Below are positions 26,013 to 34,864 of a stretch of DNA of 64,000 bases, piece by piece. The stretch is taken from positions 1 to 64,000 of the forward strand of contig JAAVYM010000051.1 in assembly GCA_022791135.1 (NCBI GenBank), read 5' to 3'. The DNA comes from Oscillibacter sp. GTDB taxonomy: Bacteria; Bacillota; Clostridia; Oscillospirales; Oscillospiraceae. The stretch's first letter is position 1, and the number at the start of each line of letters is the position of its first letter. Both the position numbers and the translations under genes were made by a program. Below the pieces are notes generated by a model, which was given only the letters and a program-made list of their open reading frames with translations, searched no databases and had not been told where the DNA came from.

Positions 26013-26062
26013 AGCGCCGCGTTTCGTATCCTGTATGGCTTAACGATACGAAACGCAGCGCT
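26013..26062. repeat. 18-bp inverted repeat in the leader of the GT2-MarR gene
   Basis: Arms 26013-26030 and 26045-26062 with one mismatch and a 14-nt loop; the core GCGTTTCGTATC / GATACGAAACGC is perfect. It lies about 20-70 nt downstream of the predicted promoter. On the minus strand the hairpin is followed by GTTTTGC, so it could be an operator for the fused MarR domain or an attenuator. Confidence 0.7.
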
Positions 26063-26087
26063 CACTCAGCCGGTGATGCTGAGGAAG

Positions 26088-26116
26088 ACTTTAGCACACT
26101 CAGACAGCTTTGTCAA
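26088..26116 (-). promoter_or_regulatory. Sigma-A promoter of the GT2-MarR gene
   Basis: Minus-strand TTGACA (26116-26111), 17-nt spacer, TAAAGT (26093-26088). Predicted start about 26081, which gives a 260-nt leader containing the inverted repeat. The rest of the 25819-26213 gap shows GC-rich dyads and no gene. Confidence 0.7.
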
Positions 26117-26172
26117 GGAACCTCCGGCGGGACTCCGGGCCGGAGGAACACCGCCCCTCCAGACGAAGAAAT

Positions 26173-26199
26173 GCCCCGGAAGCTGGAAGCTACCGGGGC
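26173..26199 (-). terminator. Probable terminator of the LytTR gene
   Basis: 7-bp GC stem (26173-26179 with 26193-26199) with an inner AGCT pairing, then ATTTCTTCGTC on the minus strand. The T-tract is weak. Confidence 0.5.
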
Positions 26200-26213
26200 G
26201 CGCAGTTTTAAGC

Positions 26214-26999
26214 TCAGCCGGAAATCCGGCGTTCCAGGTCGGATTTGACCTGCATATAAGAATGATAAGGTATGGGAAGGGCCTCGCCGGTAATCAGCGT
26301 AACCTCGTAGCGCTGAACAGACATTACGTAGCGCGTATTTACCGTGTAACAGCGGTGGATCGGGCAAAAGGTCTCGGGAAGCATAGCGTTGACCTCGCTG
26401 ATGGAGAGGTCGCTCTGGATTACTTTGTCCACGCAGAATAACTCCGCTTTTCGGTTTTTGCTCCGGATGTAAAAAATCATGTCCGGCTGCACAAAAAGCG
26501 TCGTGTTCCCACAGGGAATGGTCAGACGCTTTTTCGGCGGAATCTCCAGCAGGATATCCCGGACGAACTGATAGGCGGACATCTCCAGTTTTGGCCCATC
26601 TTCGTTCAGAGCGAAGGGGCTGAGAAATTCATAATTCGCGTGGAGAAGGACCAGTTTGGTCTCCATACCGATGAGTTGATAAAGGAAGGTGTAAGAAGCG
26701 GTGATATCCCCCCGCTCCAGGCCCGGGTCGCCCACTGACACCTCTGCCATGACGGCCGCACAACGGGACGTAAGGCCCAAAGGGTAGTAATCCTCCCGGT
26801 AGATTTGGACTGGCTTTTTCCGGACGATGCCCTCCAGCCGGGAGCGGATAGCACTCTCTCCAATCCGCACCCGCCCGCCGGTGCCCAGCCAGACGCTCTT
26901 GGCGCACAGATGGGCAAAATATGGTTCCATGTCTCCCGCATAATAGCTGTGGGTAATGGCCCGGCTTAAGGCCAGCGTGTCCTCCATCGCCGCCTTCAT
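26214..26999 (-). CDS. LytTR-family DNA-binding regulator with an NTF2/SnoaL-like N-terminal domain
   Basis: 261 residues. The C-terminal ~100 residues (about 158-258) form a LytTR domain: KRLTIPCGNTTLFVQPDMIFYIRS-like start, FCPIHRCYTVNTRYV (the conserved H-R-YxVN motif) and a closing strand. The N-terminal ~140 residues (YYAGDMEPYFAHLCAKSVWLG, then an AYTFLYQ-type beta sheet) resemble an NTF2-like pocket domain, as in SnoaL or ketosteroid isomerase. It lacks the receiver domain of response regulators, so it probably senses a small ligand directly. No partner kinase is adjacent. The likely target is nearby, such as its own promoter or the GT2-MarR gene. Confidence 0.8.
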   Translation of the reverse strand: MKAAMEDTLALSRAITHSYYAGDMEPYFAHLCAKSVWLGTGGRVRIGESAIRSRLEGIVRKKPVQIYREDYYPLGLTSRCAAVMAEVSVGDPGLERGDITASYTFLYQLIGMETKLVLLHANYEFLSPFALNEDGPKLEMSAYQFVRDILLEIPPKKRLTIPCGNTTLFVQPDMIFYIRSKNRKAELFCVDKVIQSDLSISEVNAMLPETFCPIHRCYTVNTRYVMSVQRYEVTLITGEALPIPYHSYMQVKSDLERRISG

Positions 27000-27238
27000 T
27001 GCCCCGCCCCCTTCTTTGTTATTTAATTATCATAAGGGGACTTGTGCAAAAAAGCAAGAGGAAAGTCGCAAAATTGTATTTTCAGTTGGAATATTTTTAC
27101 TTTAGGCGGCATGTTTTGGCCCTTCCTACAAACTCGGATCGAATATGGCCCCCTGGGTTTCCTTCGGATTTTCATAGAGGGCATTTCCACGACTCAAAAT
27201 CTTTCATCCAAAAATTCCGGCCCTTCCATACCAATCTG
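27000..27238. other. Upstream region of the LytTR gene and unassigned DNA
   Basis: AT-richer than its surroundings, with translations in all frames lacking recognisable family features. It lies immediately before the chemoreceptor remnant and may be decayed coding DNA. Confidence 0.3.
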
Positions 27239-27637
27239 GTAAGCATCATTCAGGACATTTCTCCGGTAAAAAATCAAGTGAATACGCGCACAGGCCAGGC
27301 GTCCACCAGCGCCCAGGCTCTCTCCCAGGGCGCCAGCCGTCTCATCAACCGGTCCATTCAGGACATCGAAGCAGGCACGGAGCCTGCGAGCCTTGCCATT
27401 TCCGCTATGCAGGTTCTCACCGACTGCATTCAGTCCATCAAAAGCCTGATGGATGTGGTCGCCGCCAGCGTGCAGCAGTCGGAGATGGTGATCCCGGCGG
27501 AAAGCGGCATCCAGGGGATTTCGGCAGTAGTCCAGCCGAACTCCACCGCCGCAGAAAAGGGCGCAGCCATGTCGAAGAAGCTGTCCACTCAGAGCCGGAT
27601 GCCCAACGGCCTGATCGGCCCGTTCCATATTTCATAA
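27239..27637 (+). pseudogene. C-terminal remnant of a methyl-accepting chemotaxis protein
   Basis: The translation closely follows the last ~115 residues of chemoreceptor signalling domains: GQASTSAQAL, then LINRSIQDIEAGTEPA, a helix with VAASVQQSE, the near-diagnostic ISAVVQPNSTAAEKGAA (intact receptors read ISxVVQxNSATAEESAA) followed by a SEELS-like helix, and the closing GLIGPFH (normally LIGRF). Missing are the sensor, membrane helices, HAMP and the highly conserved hairpin tip. Replaced key residues (Pro in place of Thr or Ala in helices) show decay. The frame is open but no start or ribosome binding site fits. It is best read as a fossil gene end. Confidence 0.8.
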
Positions 27638-27643
27638 GCCCGC

Positions 27644-27688
27644 ATGAAAAGGCGGCATACACACAAAACGTGCATGCCGTCTTTTCAT
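27644..27688. terminator. Terminator hairpin after the chemoreceptor remnant
   Basis: 15-nt arms with a single mismatch (27644-27658 and 27674-27688), A-rich before and ACTTTTTAT after. It may be the original receptor terminator. Confidence 0.75.
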
Positions 27689-27766
27689 ACTTTTTATACT
27701 CTGTGCGAGGCGTGCTCCTCTCCCGGAAATATCTTAACCCGGTCCGCCGCCCCTGAAAGCCCCGCT

Positions 27767-29095
27767 TTATGAATTTGCCAGGGCCGCGTCCTGCAGCTGG
27801 TCGAAGGCCGCCATGCACTCGTCCACCGATGCTCCGCCCAGCAGATCCCGCACAATCAGGCAGGTATTTCCCCATTGCTCCACGCTCATGCCCGCGTTGG
27901 AACCAAGGACGTAGATCCCCTCCTCAATACGCTCATTCAGGGGCCGCAGGGCAGGAACGCAATCCACCTTCACATTTTTCGACGGAGAAATGACACGGTT
28001 GGTCTCCGAATAGACCTGAAGGGCTGCATCCGACGTCATAATATCCAAAACCTTCACTGCATTTTCCCTGTTCTCCGCATCCGCACCGATTCCAAACCCT
28101 GTCATGGGCATCACTGGCATCTGCCCCCGGCTGCTGGGGAACCCGATGACCTGCATCTCGAAATCTGTCTTTCCATAGGCGGTCTCCGTGTTGGCCGCTC
28201 CCCAGTAGGCCATGACGATCGGCGTCTTCTGGGCCAAAAAGTCCGGTCCCTCCGCCTCAATCACCTCGCTGACCAGGGCCTTCTCCGCGTCGATATAGCC
28301 CAAGTCAATCAGCTCTTGCAAGAACTCGAAACCGGGGCGCATATAGTCGCTGTACCGGGTCTCCCCGCTGTTGAGGGCGGCGATCTCCGCCTCCGTATTT
28401 CCGCCGTTATAAAGGTCTGCATACGCCTGAGCGAAGACAAACGTCTCCAGCCACCAGCGGTTCGCGCCAACGGGCGTCTCGATTCCGTTCTCCTTGAACA
28501 CCCGGCAGCACTCCAGAAATTCCTCCGGCGTATCCGGCAGCTCAAGCCTATATTGCTCAAACATATCCTTGTTCACAAACAGACCGTAAGCCACCACCTC
28601 CTGGGGAATCGCCACCAGCTTTCCATCCACTGTGTTAGCAACCCGGATGATGTCCCGCAGGTTCTTTGCGCTGTCCAGTCCGGATAGATCCATCAGCTTT
28701 CCCTCCGCCCCCAGCGCCAGGATAACGTCCGGATTCAGCAGGTACAAATCGTCCATATTATTGCGCGCCCGCTCCAGAATGACCTCGTCATAGGTTTTGT
28801 CCTGATAGTCTTCGGCCGTATAGGTCCGATAAACCATCGTCACACCCAGCTGCTCCTCCGCCATCATGACGGTCAGGTCGCTGGCGGTTCGCGCCACATT
28901 CTCCACACCCGGGTCGGTCTTTTCCATCGGGCTGAACAAATTGACCACCTGCTGCTCCTCCTTTTCCTGGGGGAGCAAATTCATGGGAGGATTTCCCTCT
29001 GCGCCGCAGGCCGTCAGGGACCATGCAGCCAGTCCCGCCAGGCAGGCAGCCGCCCACCGCCGGGCGCCTCTTTTCTTTGTCTTCCACATGCTCAT
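27767..29095 (-). CDS. Lipoprotein extracellular solute-binding protein (ABC sugar-binding type)
   Basis: 442-residue lipoprotein: basic start, hydrophobic signal and a lipobox ending LTAC (Cys about 30). It has the general family 1 solute-binding architecture, with FVNKDMFEQY, LPDTPEEF and an ANRWWLETFVF ligand-face aromatic cluster. It would bind a ligand, probably a sugar, at the outer face of the membrane. No ABC permease or ATPase gene is nearby. Instead its ATG overlaps the stop of a hybrid sensor kinase by 4 nt (ATGA). Cotranslation with a sensor suggests a ligand-presenting role, not uptake (inference). Confidence 0.87.
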   Translation of the reverse strand: MSMWKTKKRGARRWAAACLAGLAAWSLTACGAEGNPPMNLLPQEKEEQQVVNLFSPMEKTDPGVENVARTASDLTVMMAEEQLGVTMVYRTYTAEDYQDKTYDEVILERARNNMDDLYLLNPDVILALGAEGKLMDLSGLDSAKNLRDIIRVANTVDGKLVAIPQEVVAYGLFVNKDMFEQYRLELPDTPEEFLECCRVFKENGIETPVGANRWWLETFVFAQAYADLYNGGNTEAEIAALNSGETRYSDYMRPGFEFLQELIDLGYIDAEKALVSEVIEAEGPDFLAQKTPIVMAYWGAANTETAYGKTDFEMQVIGFPSSRGQMPVMPMTGFGIGADAENRENAVKVLDIMTSDAALQVYSETNRVISPSKNVKVDCVPALRPLNERIEEGIYVLGSNAGMSVEQWGNTCLIVRDLLGGASVDECMAAFDQLQDAALANS

Positions 29096-31659
29096 AGCGC
29101 CTCCTTCCGTTTGACACATTGTTTGATAACTTTCTTTAAAATTTCCATATCCAGCGGCTTGGCCACATGGGCATCCATGCCGGCGTCCAGGGCCGCCTTT
29201 TCATCCTCGGCAAAGGCATTGGCTGTCATCGCAATAATCGGTATGCGGCCCGCGTCCTTCCGGGGCAGGGTGCGGATAGCCCTAGCGGCCTCATGGCCGT
29301 TCATCACCGGCATCTGAACATCCATCAAGATGGCGTCAAATTCGCCCTCCTTTGCCCGCTGGAAGCGTTCGACAGCCAGACGGCCATTCTCCTCGACTTC
29401 GCAGGATGCTCCCTCCAGCTCCAGGAGTTCCATCAAAATCTCGGCGTTGATTTTGTTGTCCTCCGCAGCCAGGAAATGCAGCCCCTCCAGGCTGCCGGCC
29501 TCCTCATCCTCGCGACGGCTCCCCTCCGCCGGCTCCCACATCTCTTCCACCTTTTCCTGGAAGGCAGAGACGAAGAACGGCTTTGCCAGCACGCCTGTGT
29601 GCGCAAGCTGAAGGGCCTCTTTCAGCTCTTCTTCCTCGGAGGCGGTCAAAAGCAGCAGCGGTACGGCGGGCACAAGTGCAGCCCGCAGTTCCTTTGCGCC
29701 CGGGAGGCCATGGGCATCCCAGTCCAGCAGGGCCAGCTGGCAGTCCTCGCCGTCTTTTATCCAGCGCAGGGCTTCCTCCACGCTGCCAGCGGCGTCCAAC
29801 CGGACGCCCGTGTCCTGCATGAGTTCCCGGATGTTCCCGCGGCTCTCCTTGTCTCCGTCCACCGCCAGGACCCGGGAGATGCCCCGCTTCTTCCAGAACT
29901 GCCGGTCTGCCTGGCCCTCCAAAATGCGCAGTTCCAGCTCCACTCGGAAAAGAGACCCCCGGTCCACCTCGCTGAAGACCTCGATGGTCCCGCCCATAAG
30001 TTCCACGATGCTCTTGGTGATGGCCATGCCCAAACCGGTGCCCTGCACCTTGTTCGTCGTACTGTTTTCCGCCCGTGTAAAGGCGTCGAAGATGGTCTTC
30101 AGGTACTCCTGGGTCATTCCGTAACCGGTGTCCTCCACCTCGATGCAGATACGCTCATATTGGCTGGAGCGCTGCTTCAGCCCGATGATCCGGAACCAAA
30201 TATGCCCGCCCTCCGGCGTGTATTTCACAGCGTTGGAAAGGAGGTTGATTAAAATCTGATTAATACGGGTCTCGTCCCCCACCAGGTATTCATGCCGGAC
30301 CCCGGTTACCTCCACCCGGAACGTCTGGTTCTTCGCCTTGGCCATAGGATGGATGATGGTGTCCACAGAGGAGATCACGTCGTTGAGGGCAAACTTCTCA
30401 TAGTTGAGCACGACTTTTCCGCTCTCAATCTTCGACACATCCAGAATGTCGTTTATCAGGCTGAGAAGGTGCTGGCCGGAGGCCATAATCTTTTTGGTGT
30501 ACTCCCGCACCTTGGCCGGGTCCTCCGCGTCCTTGGAGAGGAGGGTGGTAAAGCCCAGCACCGCGTTCATCGGCGTGCGGATATCGTGGGACATGTTGGA
30601 AAGGAAGGTCGTTTTCGACTCGCTGGCGATTTGAGCGGCCTGCAGGGCCTCCGCCAGCTGCTGGCTGTGAAGCTTCCGCTCCTCCTCCTGCTCCCTGCGG
30701 AGCTTATCCTGCTGCCGCCAGTTGAGATAGTAAAACAAGATGCACAGGAAGAAGGCCGCCAGCATGGAAATCACAACGACAAAAATATTCTGATTGATGC
30801 TGCGCCCCTCCTGCTGGATTTCCACCACCGGCACATAGCCCACCAGGAAGATAGTTCCGCCGTTGACGGACCACATGTAATTCAGCGCGTCGACATCCCG
30901 GATATCATGGTAAAACAGGATATTCTTTCCCTCTTTAAGGTACTGCTCCACCTCCGCGCGGATCTCCGGCTCCTGAATATTATTCGCCCGGTAAAAATCA
31001 TCCAAATTCAAGTGGCCTGCGCTCCGCCCGCCCATGCCCTTGGGCTTCAGGACAAAGCGCTCGCTCTGCGCATCCATAATATACAGCGAAGCCTGCTCGT
31101 TGTAAAACCTGTCCGGCAGGGATTTGTCAATGGCATCGTAAATATATTCGGAGTAGAGAGTCCCAATTTCCTGCCCGTCCCGCAGGACAGGGCACTTAAT
31201 GGTATAGGACCACGTCCCCATATAATTCACATAGGACTGAGAAACCGGAAAGTCCAGAATGGTCCCGCCGGCGGAGAAGTCCAGCCCCTCCTCAGTGAAC
31301 GGCTCGCCGGTATTGGAAATACCCGCCGTCTCTCCAGATAGGATCAAGGACATCTTCGACATGGTCTTGTTTCTTTGATAGGCCCGGATATAGTCCTCCG
31401 GGTCCTCCACCCGGGCGATCTCCTGGGCAATCAGCAGCTGGAACTCTGCCTCGCTGCGCAGGATGGCCTCTATCGTGCACTGAATTAAATCCAGGCTCTC
31501 ACTCAGATTTTGAATCGCAGAGGTGTACATCTCCTCGGATATTTTCCGCGATACTGTATATACCACCGTCCCCAAGACGCAGAAAACCAACACGATCGAG
31601 AGGAGCAGGGATACGCCTCTTCGTTTTTTCCGTTTGCTTAGCTGCGTTTTCATTGGCAA
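29092..31659 (-). CDS. Membrane hybrid sensor histidine kinase with two receiver domains
   Basis: 855 residues. An N-terminal membrane helix (about 14-35), an extracellular segment of ~250 residues of likely Cache type (about 40-285), and a second helix (about 290-312). HisKA follows with FLSNMSHDIRTPMNAV (H about 356), then HATPase (DTGYGMT, VQGTGLGMAI), a first receiver that looks degenerate (about 605-720; VLAVDGDKES, ALLDWDAHG) and a second canonical receiver (AAEDNKIN, ILMDVQMP, AKPLD). The domain plan resembles that of the kinase at 2-2941, and both are orphans without a DNA-binding regulator. The solute-binding lipoprotein translated next is the likely signal partner. Confidence 0.92.
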   Translation of the reverse strand: MPMKTQLSKRKKRRGVSLLLSIVLVFCVLGTVVYTVSRKISEEMYTSAIQNLSESLDLIQCTIEAILRSEAEFQLLIAQEIARVEDPEDYIRAYQRNKTMSKMSLILSGETAGISNTGEPFTEEGLDFSAGGTILDFPVSQSYVNYMGTWSYTIKCPVLRDGQEIGTLYSEYIYDAIDKSLPDRFYNEQASLYIMDAQSERFVLKPKGMGGRSAGHLNLDDFYRANNIQEPEIRAEVEQYLKEGKNILFYHDIRDVDALNYMWSVNGGTIFLVGYVPVVEIQQEGRSINQNIFVVVISMLAAFFLCILFYYLNWRQQDKLRREQEEERKLHSQQLAEALQAAQIASESKTTFLSNMSHDIRTPMNAVLGFTTLLSKDAEDPAKVREYTKKIMASGQHLLSLINDILDVSKIESGKVVLNYEKFALNDVISSVDTIIHPMAKAKNQTFRVEVTGVRHEYLVGDETRINQILINLLSNAVKYTPEGGHIWFRIIGLKQRSSQYERICIEVEDTGYGMTQEYLKTIFDAFTRAENSTTNKVQGTGLGMAITKSIVELMGGTIEVFSEVDRGSLFRVELELRILEGQADRQFWKKRGISRVLAVDGDKESRGNIRELMQDTGVRLDAAGSVEEALRWIKDGEDCQLALLDWDAHGLPGAKELRAALVPAVPLLLLTASEEEELKEALQLAHTGVLAKPFFVSAFQEKVEEMWEPAEGSRREDEEAGSLEGLHFLAAEDNKINAEILMELLELEGASCEVEENGRLAVERFQRAKEGEFDAILMDVQMPVMNGHEAARAIRTLPRKDAGRIPIIAMTANAFAEDEKAALDAGMDAHVAKPLDMEILKKVIKQCVKRKEAL

Positions 31660-31764
31660 AACTCCATTCTGCCGTCTTCAGAAGGCGGCGTTCAAACTCT
31701 CCCGTAGAAGCGGAAAAGCATCCCGCCGGTCCTGTGGGACAGGATCTATGCAGAGGTATATTCT

Positions 31765-31794
31765 ATTATACTATTATTCCCAATTTAGTGTCAA
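31765..31794 (-). promoter_or_regulatory. Sigma-A promoter of the hybrid kinase/solute-binding protein operon
   Basis: Minus-strand consensus TTGACA (31794-31789), 18-nt spacer, TATAAT (31770-31765). A strong promoter about 100 nt before the start codon. Confidence 0.85.
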
Positions 31795-31977
31795 TAGCAG
31801 GCGCTGTGCGGAGGAAACCAAATGCACAGCCGCAAAACCGGGAACAGCGCAAGCCGCCTCCTCCATAAAGCGGCGAAACGAAGACAAAATCCCCTTGGTA
31901 AACGGCATTGAGGTTCGGGCTTCTCCCGAAAAATATCATGATGCTCAACCGGCAGACTGCTCGCCCCTCACACATTG

Positions 31978-32014
31978 AAGGCGGCAGGCTGTGTTCCCAC
32001 AGTCCTGCCGCCTT
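31978..32014 (-). terminator. Hairpin terminator after the SLH protein gene
   Basis: 11-bp stem (31978-31988 with 32004-32014) extended by an inner TGTG/CACA pairing. T-tracts are weak on the minus strand and short (TTTT) on the plus strand. Confidence 0.65.
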
Positions 32015-32076
32015 TTGAAAAGCAATATGTTTCCGCTCTCCCAGGCAGGCGCCTCACAGCACGCCTATCCGGAGCG

Positions 32077-34698
32077 TCATTGTGCCAGATCGCGGTAAAG
32101 GTATGTCACAATATCGGCCCTGGGCGAATTCCGGCTGGGGGAGAAAGCGGCTCCCACGCCGCTGAGTAGCCCGCTGCTGTCCGCCCAGGCCACGGCATCG
32201 GTAAAATACTCGCCGGGGTTGGCAGCAGCCAGGGCGCTGGCGCCGGAGGCGGCTGGCTTTCCATTGGCCCGCCACAGGAACGTCACCACGTGGGCGCTGG
32301 TGCAGGTCCCGCCGGGATTGAAGGTAGAGGCTGTGGTCCCGGAGGTAACGCCGTTCTCCTGCGCCCAAAGGATGGCCTTATAGAACGGGCTGGAGGCCAC
32401 TACGTCCGTAAAGGGATTTGTCTTTGCCTTCGGCTCCGGGCAGCCCTTGGCCCGCCACAGGAACGTCACCACCTGTCCCCGGGTGCAGACCGCGCTGGGC
32501 TGAAATTGAGTGGGCGTCACGCCGGTGGTGATGTTGTTTTTCAGCGCCCAGAGCACCGCGTCATGGTAGTACGTCCCATCGGCCACATCGGTAAAGGGAT
32601 TTCCGGACCCGCCAGACTGGGTTCGAGTCCCCGAATTCGTCCCCGCCTGGGTCCCTGAATTGGCCCCCGTTTGGGTCCCGGGTTTGGTCTCAGGCTGAGC
32701 CTCCGTGCCTCCGCCGGCGGAGGAAAAGGCCCCGCTGGCGGCGTCGATCGTATAAAACACGGGGAGGCTCTTGTCATAACCGCTGCCTGTGGCGTACCAC
32801 ACCACCTTGCCGTCCGCCACAATGGGTTGACAGTCGGAGAGATACGCCTTGGCTGTCTGTACGGAGCCGGAGGGCGCGCCGGTACCGTCCAGGAACACAT
32901 AGTTCAGGCTGTCACTTTGATAGGACTCGCCCTTGGAATTCCACAGCGCCAGGAAGCGGCTGTCTGAGAGCTTCACCAGCTGAGGCGTATAGGCCCCGGC
33001 ACCCAGGGTGAAACTTTTGACAGACCCGGCGTTAAAGGCGCTCTTTCCCACGGCGTAGGACACAGCGCTCCGGCTTCCCTGGCCGTAATTTCCCACGGCC
33101 AGATAATGAGAGGCAGACTCCTCAAAACCGCCAAAGGAGGCGTCGGTGTTGTTCGCCCCCACCGCACCGGGAAATTCCTTCACATTCACATTGGCCTGGG
33201 CCGAAAGCCGCCCGTCGGAACCTGCGGCATACCGCACAGACACGGCGGCCCGGGGATAGGCGTCGCCATGGTCCAATGTGACGACGGAGCCATCGGAAGC
33301 TGCAAGAATGAACTGATTAAAGGAGTGGGAGACGTACCCGGTGCCTACGTTGGAGACACCGTATCGGGAATAGGTAATTTGCATGTCGCTCTCCCGCACG
33401 GCCATGGTCAGGTTCGCCTGGTGGTTCAGCCCGTCGCTGGACTTGTACATCTGATGGGCGGTATGGACATACAAGTATCCGTCCCGCTCCGCACAGCGCA
33501 GGGAACAAGAGCGGAAGGGCACCGTGGTGTTGGCGCCCCGGAGGCTGGCCGCGCCCAGGCGCTCCCAGTCCTTGGAGTACTTCACCACCCGAACCACTTC
33601 CAGCCCGTCGTCTTCACCGGGGTTATCCTGGCCGAAGATCAGGAAATGGTAGCCTGCTCCAGAATAAAACCCGCCGAACTTGCTCAGCTCCATGGGAACG
33701 GTCCTCGCCGTGAGCAGCTCGAATCCGGGACTGTAGGTCTCCACGACTACGCCGCCCTCTATGGCCTCCACCCGGGTGAGGTTCCCATCGGAGCGCCGGT
33801 AGAGGAAGGAGGTCATCGGTGCGCTGGCGTAGCTGCTGTAGTTATTCCGGTTGCGGTTGTCGCTGGCCGCCTTGGTCTCGCCGCAGACAGCGCACACCTG
33901 ATACGCCCCTCCCGAGGAGTCCGTTCTCCGCTCCCACTTGTGGGACGTCTTCGGCGCGGTGCTTACGATATCCTCCTCACCGCAAACCGTGCAGATCCGA
34001 ACCGTTTTTCCCTCTTCGATACAGGTAGCCTCGGTGGTATTGTATTTCCAATTGTGCTGCCCGCCGGCGCAGGGGTCCGCAGGGGTCTCAGGCTTGACGG
34101 AGGAGCCGGAGTCTCCGGCAGGCGCCCCCGAACCGGTCTCCGGGTCACTTCCCTCACCGGGGGCCGCAGCGCTTCCGGCGCTGCCGCCGTCTTCCAGGAG
34201 GAAGTAATAGACCACATCATACGTCCCCCCGTTGGTAAAATGGTCCACCCGGAAGTAACGAATTGCATCATAGCCGCCGAAATTGGACCGGCTCATGGTG
34301 TCGCCGGCGCGGAGGGGCATCGACACGCCGGAATCTCGAATCTGTATGGTATCCCCGGAGATGGAGGCCGTACAGCCGGTGACGGTAACGCCGTCATAGC
34401 GCACGCTGTTTTCAAAGCCCATAATCTGCTCGGCAGCGCTTCCTCCCTGCAGGGAATAGACATAAGCGTGCGGCTCCTCCCGAGCTTCGCCGCTGGGGCC
34501 ATAGGACTGAAGGGTAAACTCTTTGGTCCGGTCCATGGCAGCGGAGAAAACCAATCGAACCTCAAACTCGTGTCCGCCGTAGCTCAGCCATCTGGACTGA
34601 TAACCCGCCGCCTCTGCCGCAGGCGACAGGGAACAAATCAGAGCCAGTGTGCAAACCAACGCCGTCAGCCGCCTGCTGGTCCTGCTTTTCCCATACAT
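32077..34698 (-). CDS. Secreted surface protein with three C-terminal SLH domains
   Basis: 873 residues with a Sec signal peptide (LTALVCTLALICSLSPAAEA, cut after AEA). The N-terminal region carries a beta-rich segment of ~150 residues, a Gly/Ser/Pro linker, then two HxW...CTVCG / CAVCGET repeats (Cys pairs, about 215-285). A propeller-like central part follows (about 300-650), then a GTxTGxNSGTQAGTNS low-complexity linker, and three SLH repeats (FTDVADGTYYHDAV; FTDVVASSPFYKAI; YFTDAVAWADSSG). SLH domains anchor proteins to secondary cell-wall polymers. The cargo function is unknown. It has its own strong promoter. Confidence 0.9.
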   Translation of the reverse strand: MYGKSRTSRRLTALVCTLALICSLSPAAEAAGYQSRWLSYGGHEFEVRLVFSAAMDRTKEFTLQSYGPSGEAREEPHAYVYSLQGGSAAEQIMGFENSVRYDGVTVTGCTASISGDTIQIRDSGVSMPLRAGDTMSRSNFGGYDAIRYFRVDHFTNGGTYDVVYYFLLEDGGSAGSAAAPGEGSDPETGSGAPAGDSGSSVKPETPADPCAGGQHNWKYNTTEATCIEEGKTVRICTVCGEEDIVSTAPKTSHKWERRTDSSGGAYQVCAVCGETKAASDNRNRNNYSSYASAPMTSFLYRRSDGNLTRVEAIEGGVVVETYSPGFELLTARTVPMELSKFGGFYSGAGYHFLIFGQDNPGEDDGLEVVRVVKYSKDWERLGAASLRGANTTVPFRSCSLRCAERDGYLYVHTAHQMYKSSDGLNHQANLTMAVRESDMQITYSRYGVSNVGTGYVSHSFNQFILAASDGSVVTLDHGDAYPRAAVSVRYAAGSDGRLSAQANVNVKEFPGAVGANNTDASFGGFEESASHYLAVGNYGQGSRSAVSYAVGKSAFNAGSVKSFTLGAGAYTPQLVKLSDSRFLALWNSKGESYQSDSLNYVFLDGTGAPSGSVQTAKAYLSDCQPIVADGKVVWYATGSGYDKSLPVFYTIDAASGAFSSAGGGTEAQPETKPGTQTGANSGTQAGTNSGTRTQSGGSGNPFTDVADGTYYHDAVLWALKNNITTGVTPTQFQPSAVCTRGQVVTFLWRAKGCPEPKAKTNPFTDVVASSPFYKAILWAQENGVTSGTTASTFNPGGTCTSAHVVTFLWRANGKPAASGASALAAANPGEYFTDAVAWADSSGLLSGVGAAFSPSRNSPRADIVTYLYRDLAQ

Positions 34699-34771
34699 TC
34701 AGCATCCCACCTAACCTAAAATAAATATCCGCTCTTTCCGCATAGGCAAGCCCCGGATAGAGCTTGTTTCC

Positions 34772-34800
34772 ATTATAATCCTGCCCGATGGCAAAGTCAA
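34772..34800 (-). promoter_or_regulatory. Sigma-A promoter of the SLH protein gene
   Basis: Minus-strand TTGACT (34800-34795), 17-nt spacer, TATAAT (34777-34772). Confidence 0.82.
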
Positions 34801-34864
34801 TTCCCCCTCGTCGCGGCATGACGGAGAACCCCGCATTTTCCCGCCCTGTTTTTTCCCCGGCGGC

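Larger units (their letters stand above)
31660..32076. other. Intergenic region between the hybrid kinase and the SLH protein gene
   Basis: No gene seen. It holds the kinase promoter and the terminator hairpin for the SLH gene, described separately; the remainder shows no structure I can name. Confidence 0.5.

Noticed and set aside
26999-27637. A full 212-residue gene on the plus strand
   Set aside because: Only the last ~130 residues have homology, to a chemoreceptor tail; no start signals, so treated as a pseudogene.
32620-32645. tRNA T-loop-like GGTTCGAGTCC
   Set aside because: It lies inside the coding linker of the SLH protein and no acceptor, D or anticodon arms surround it.
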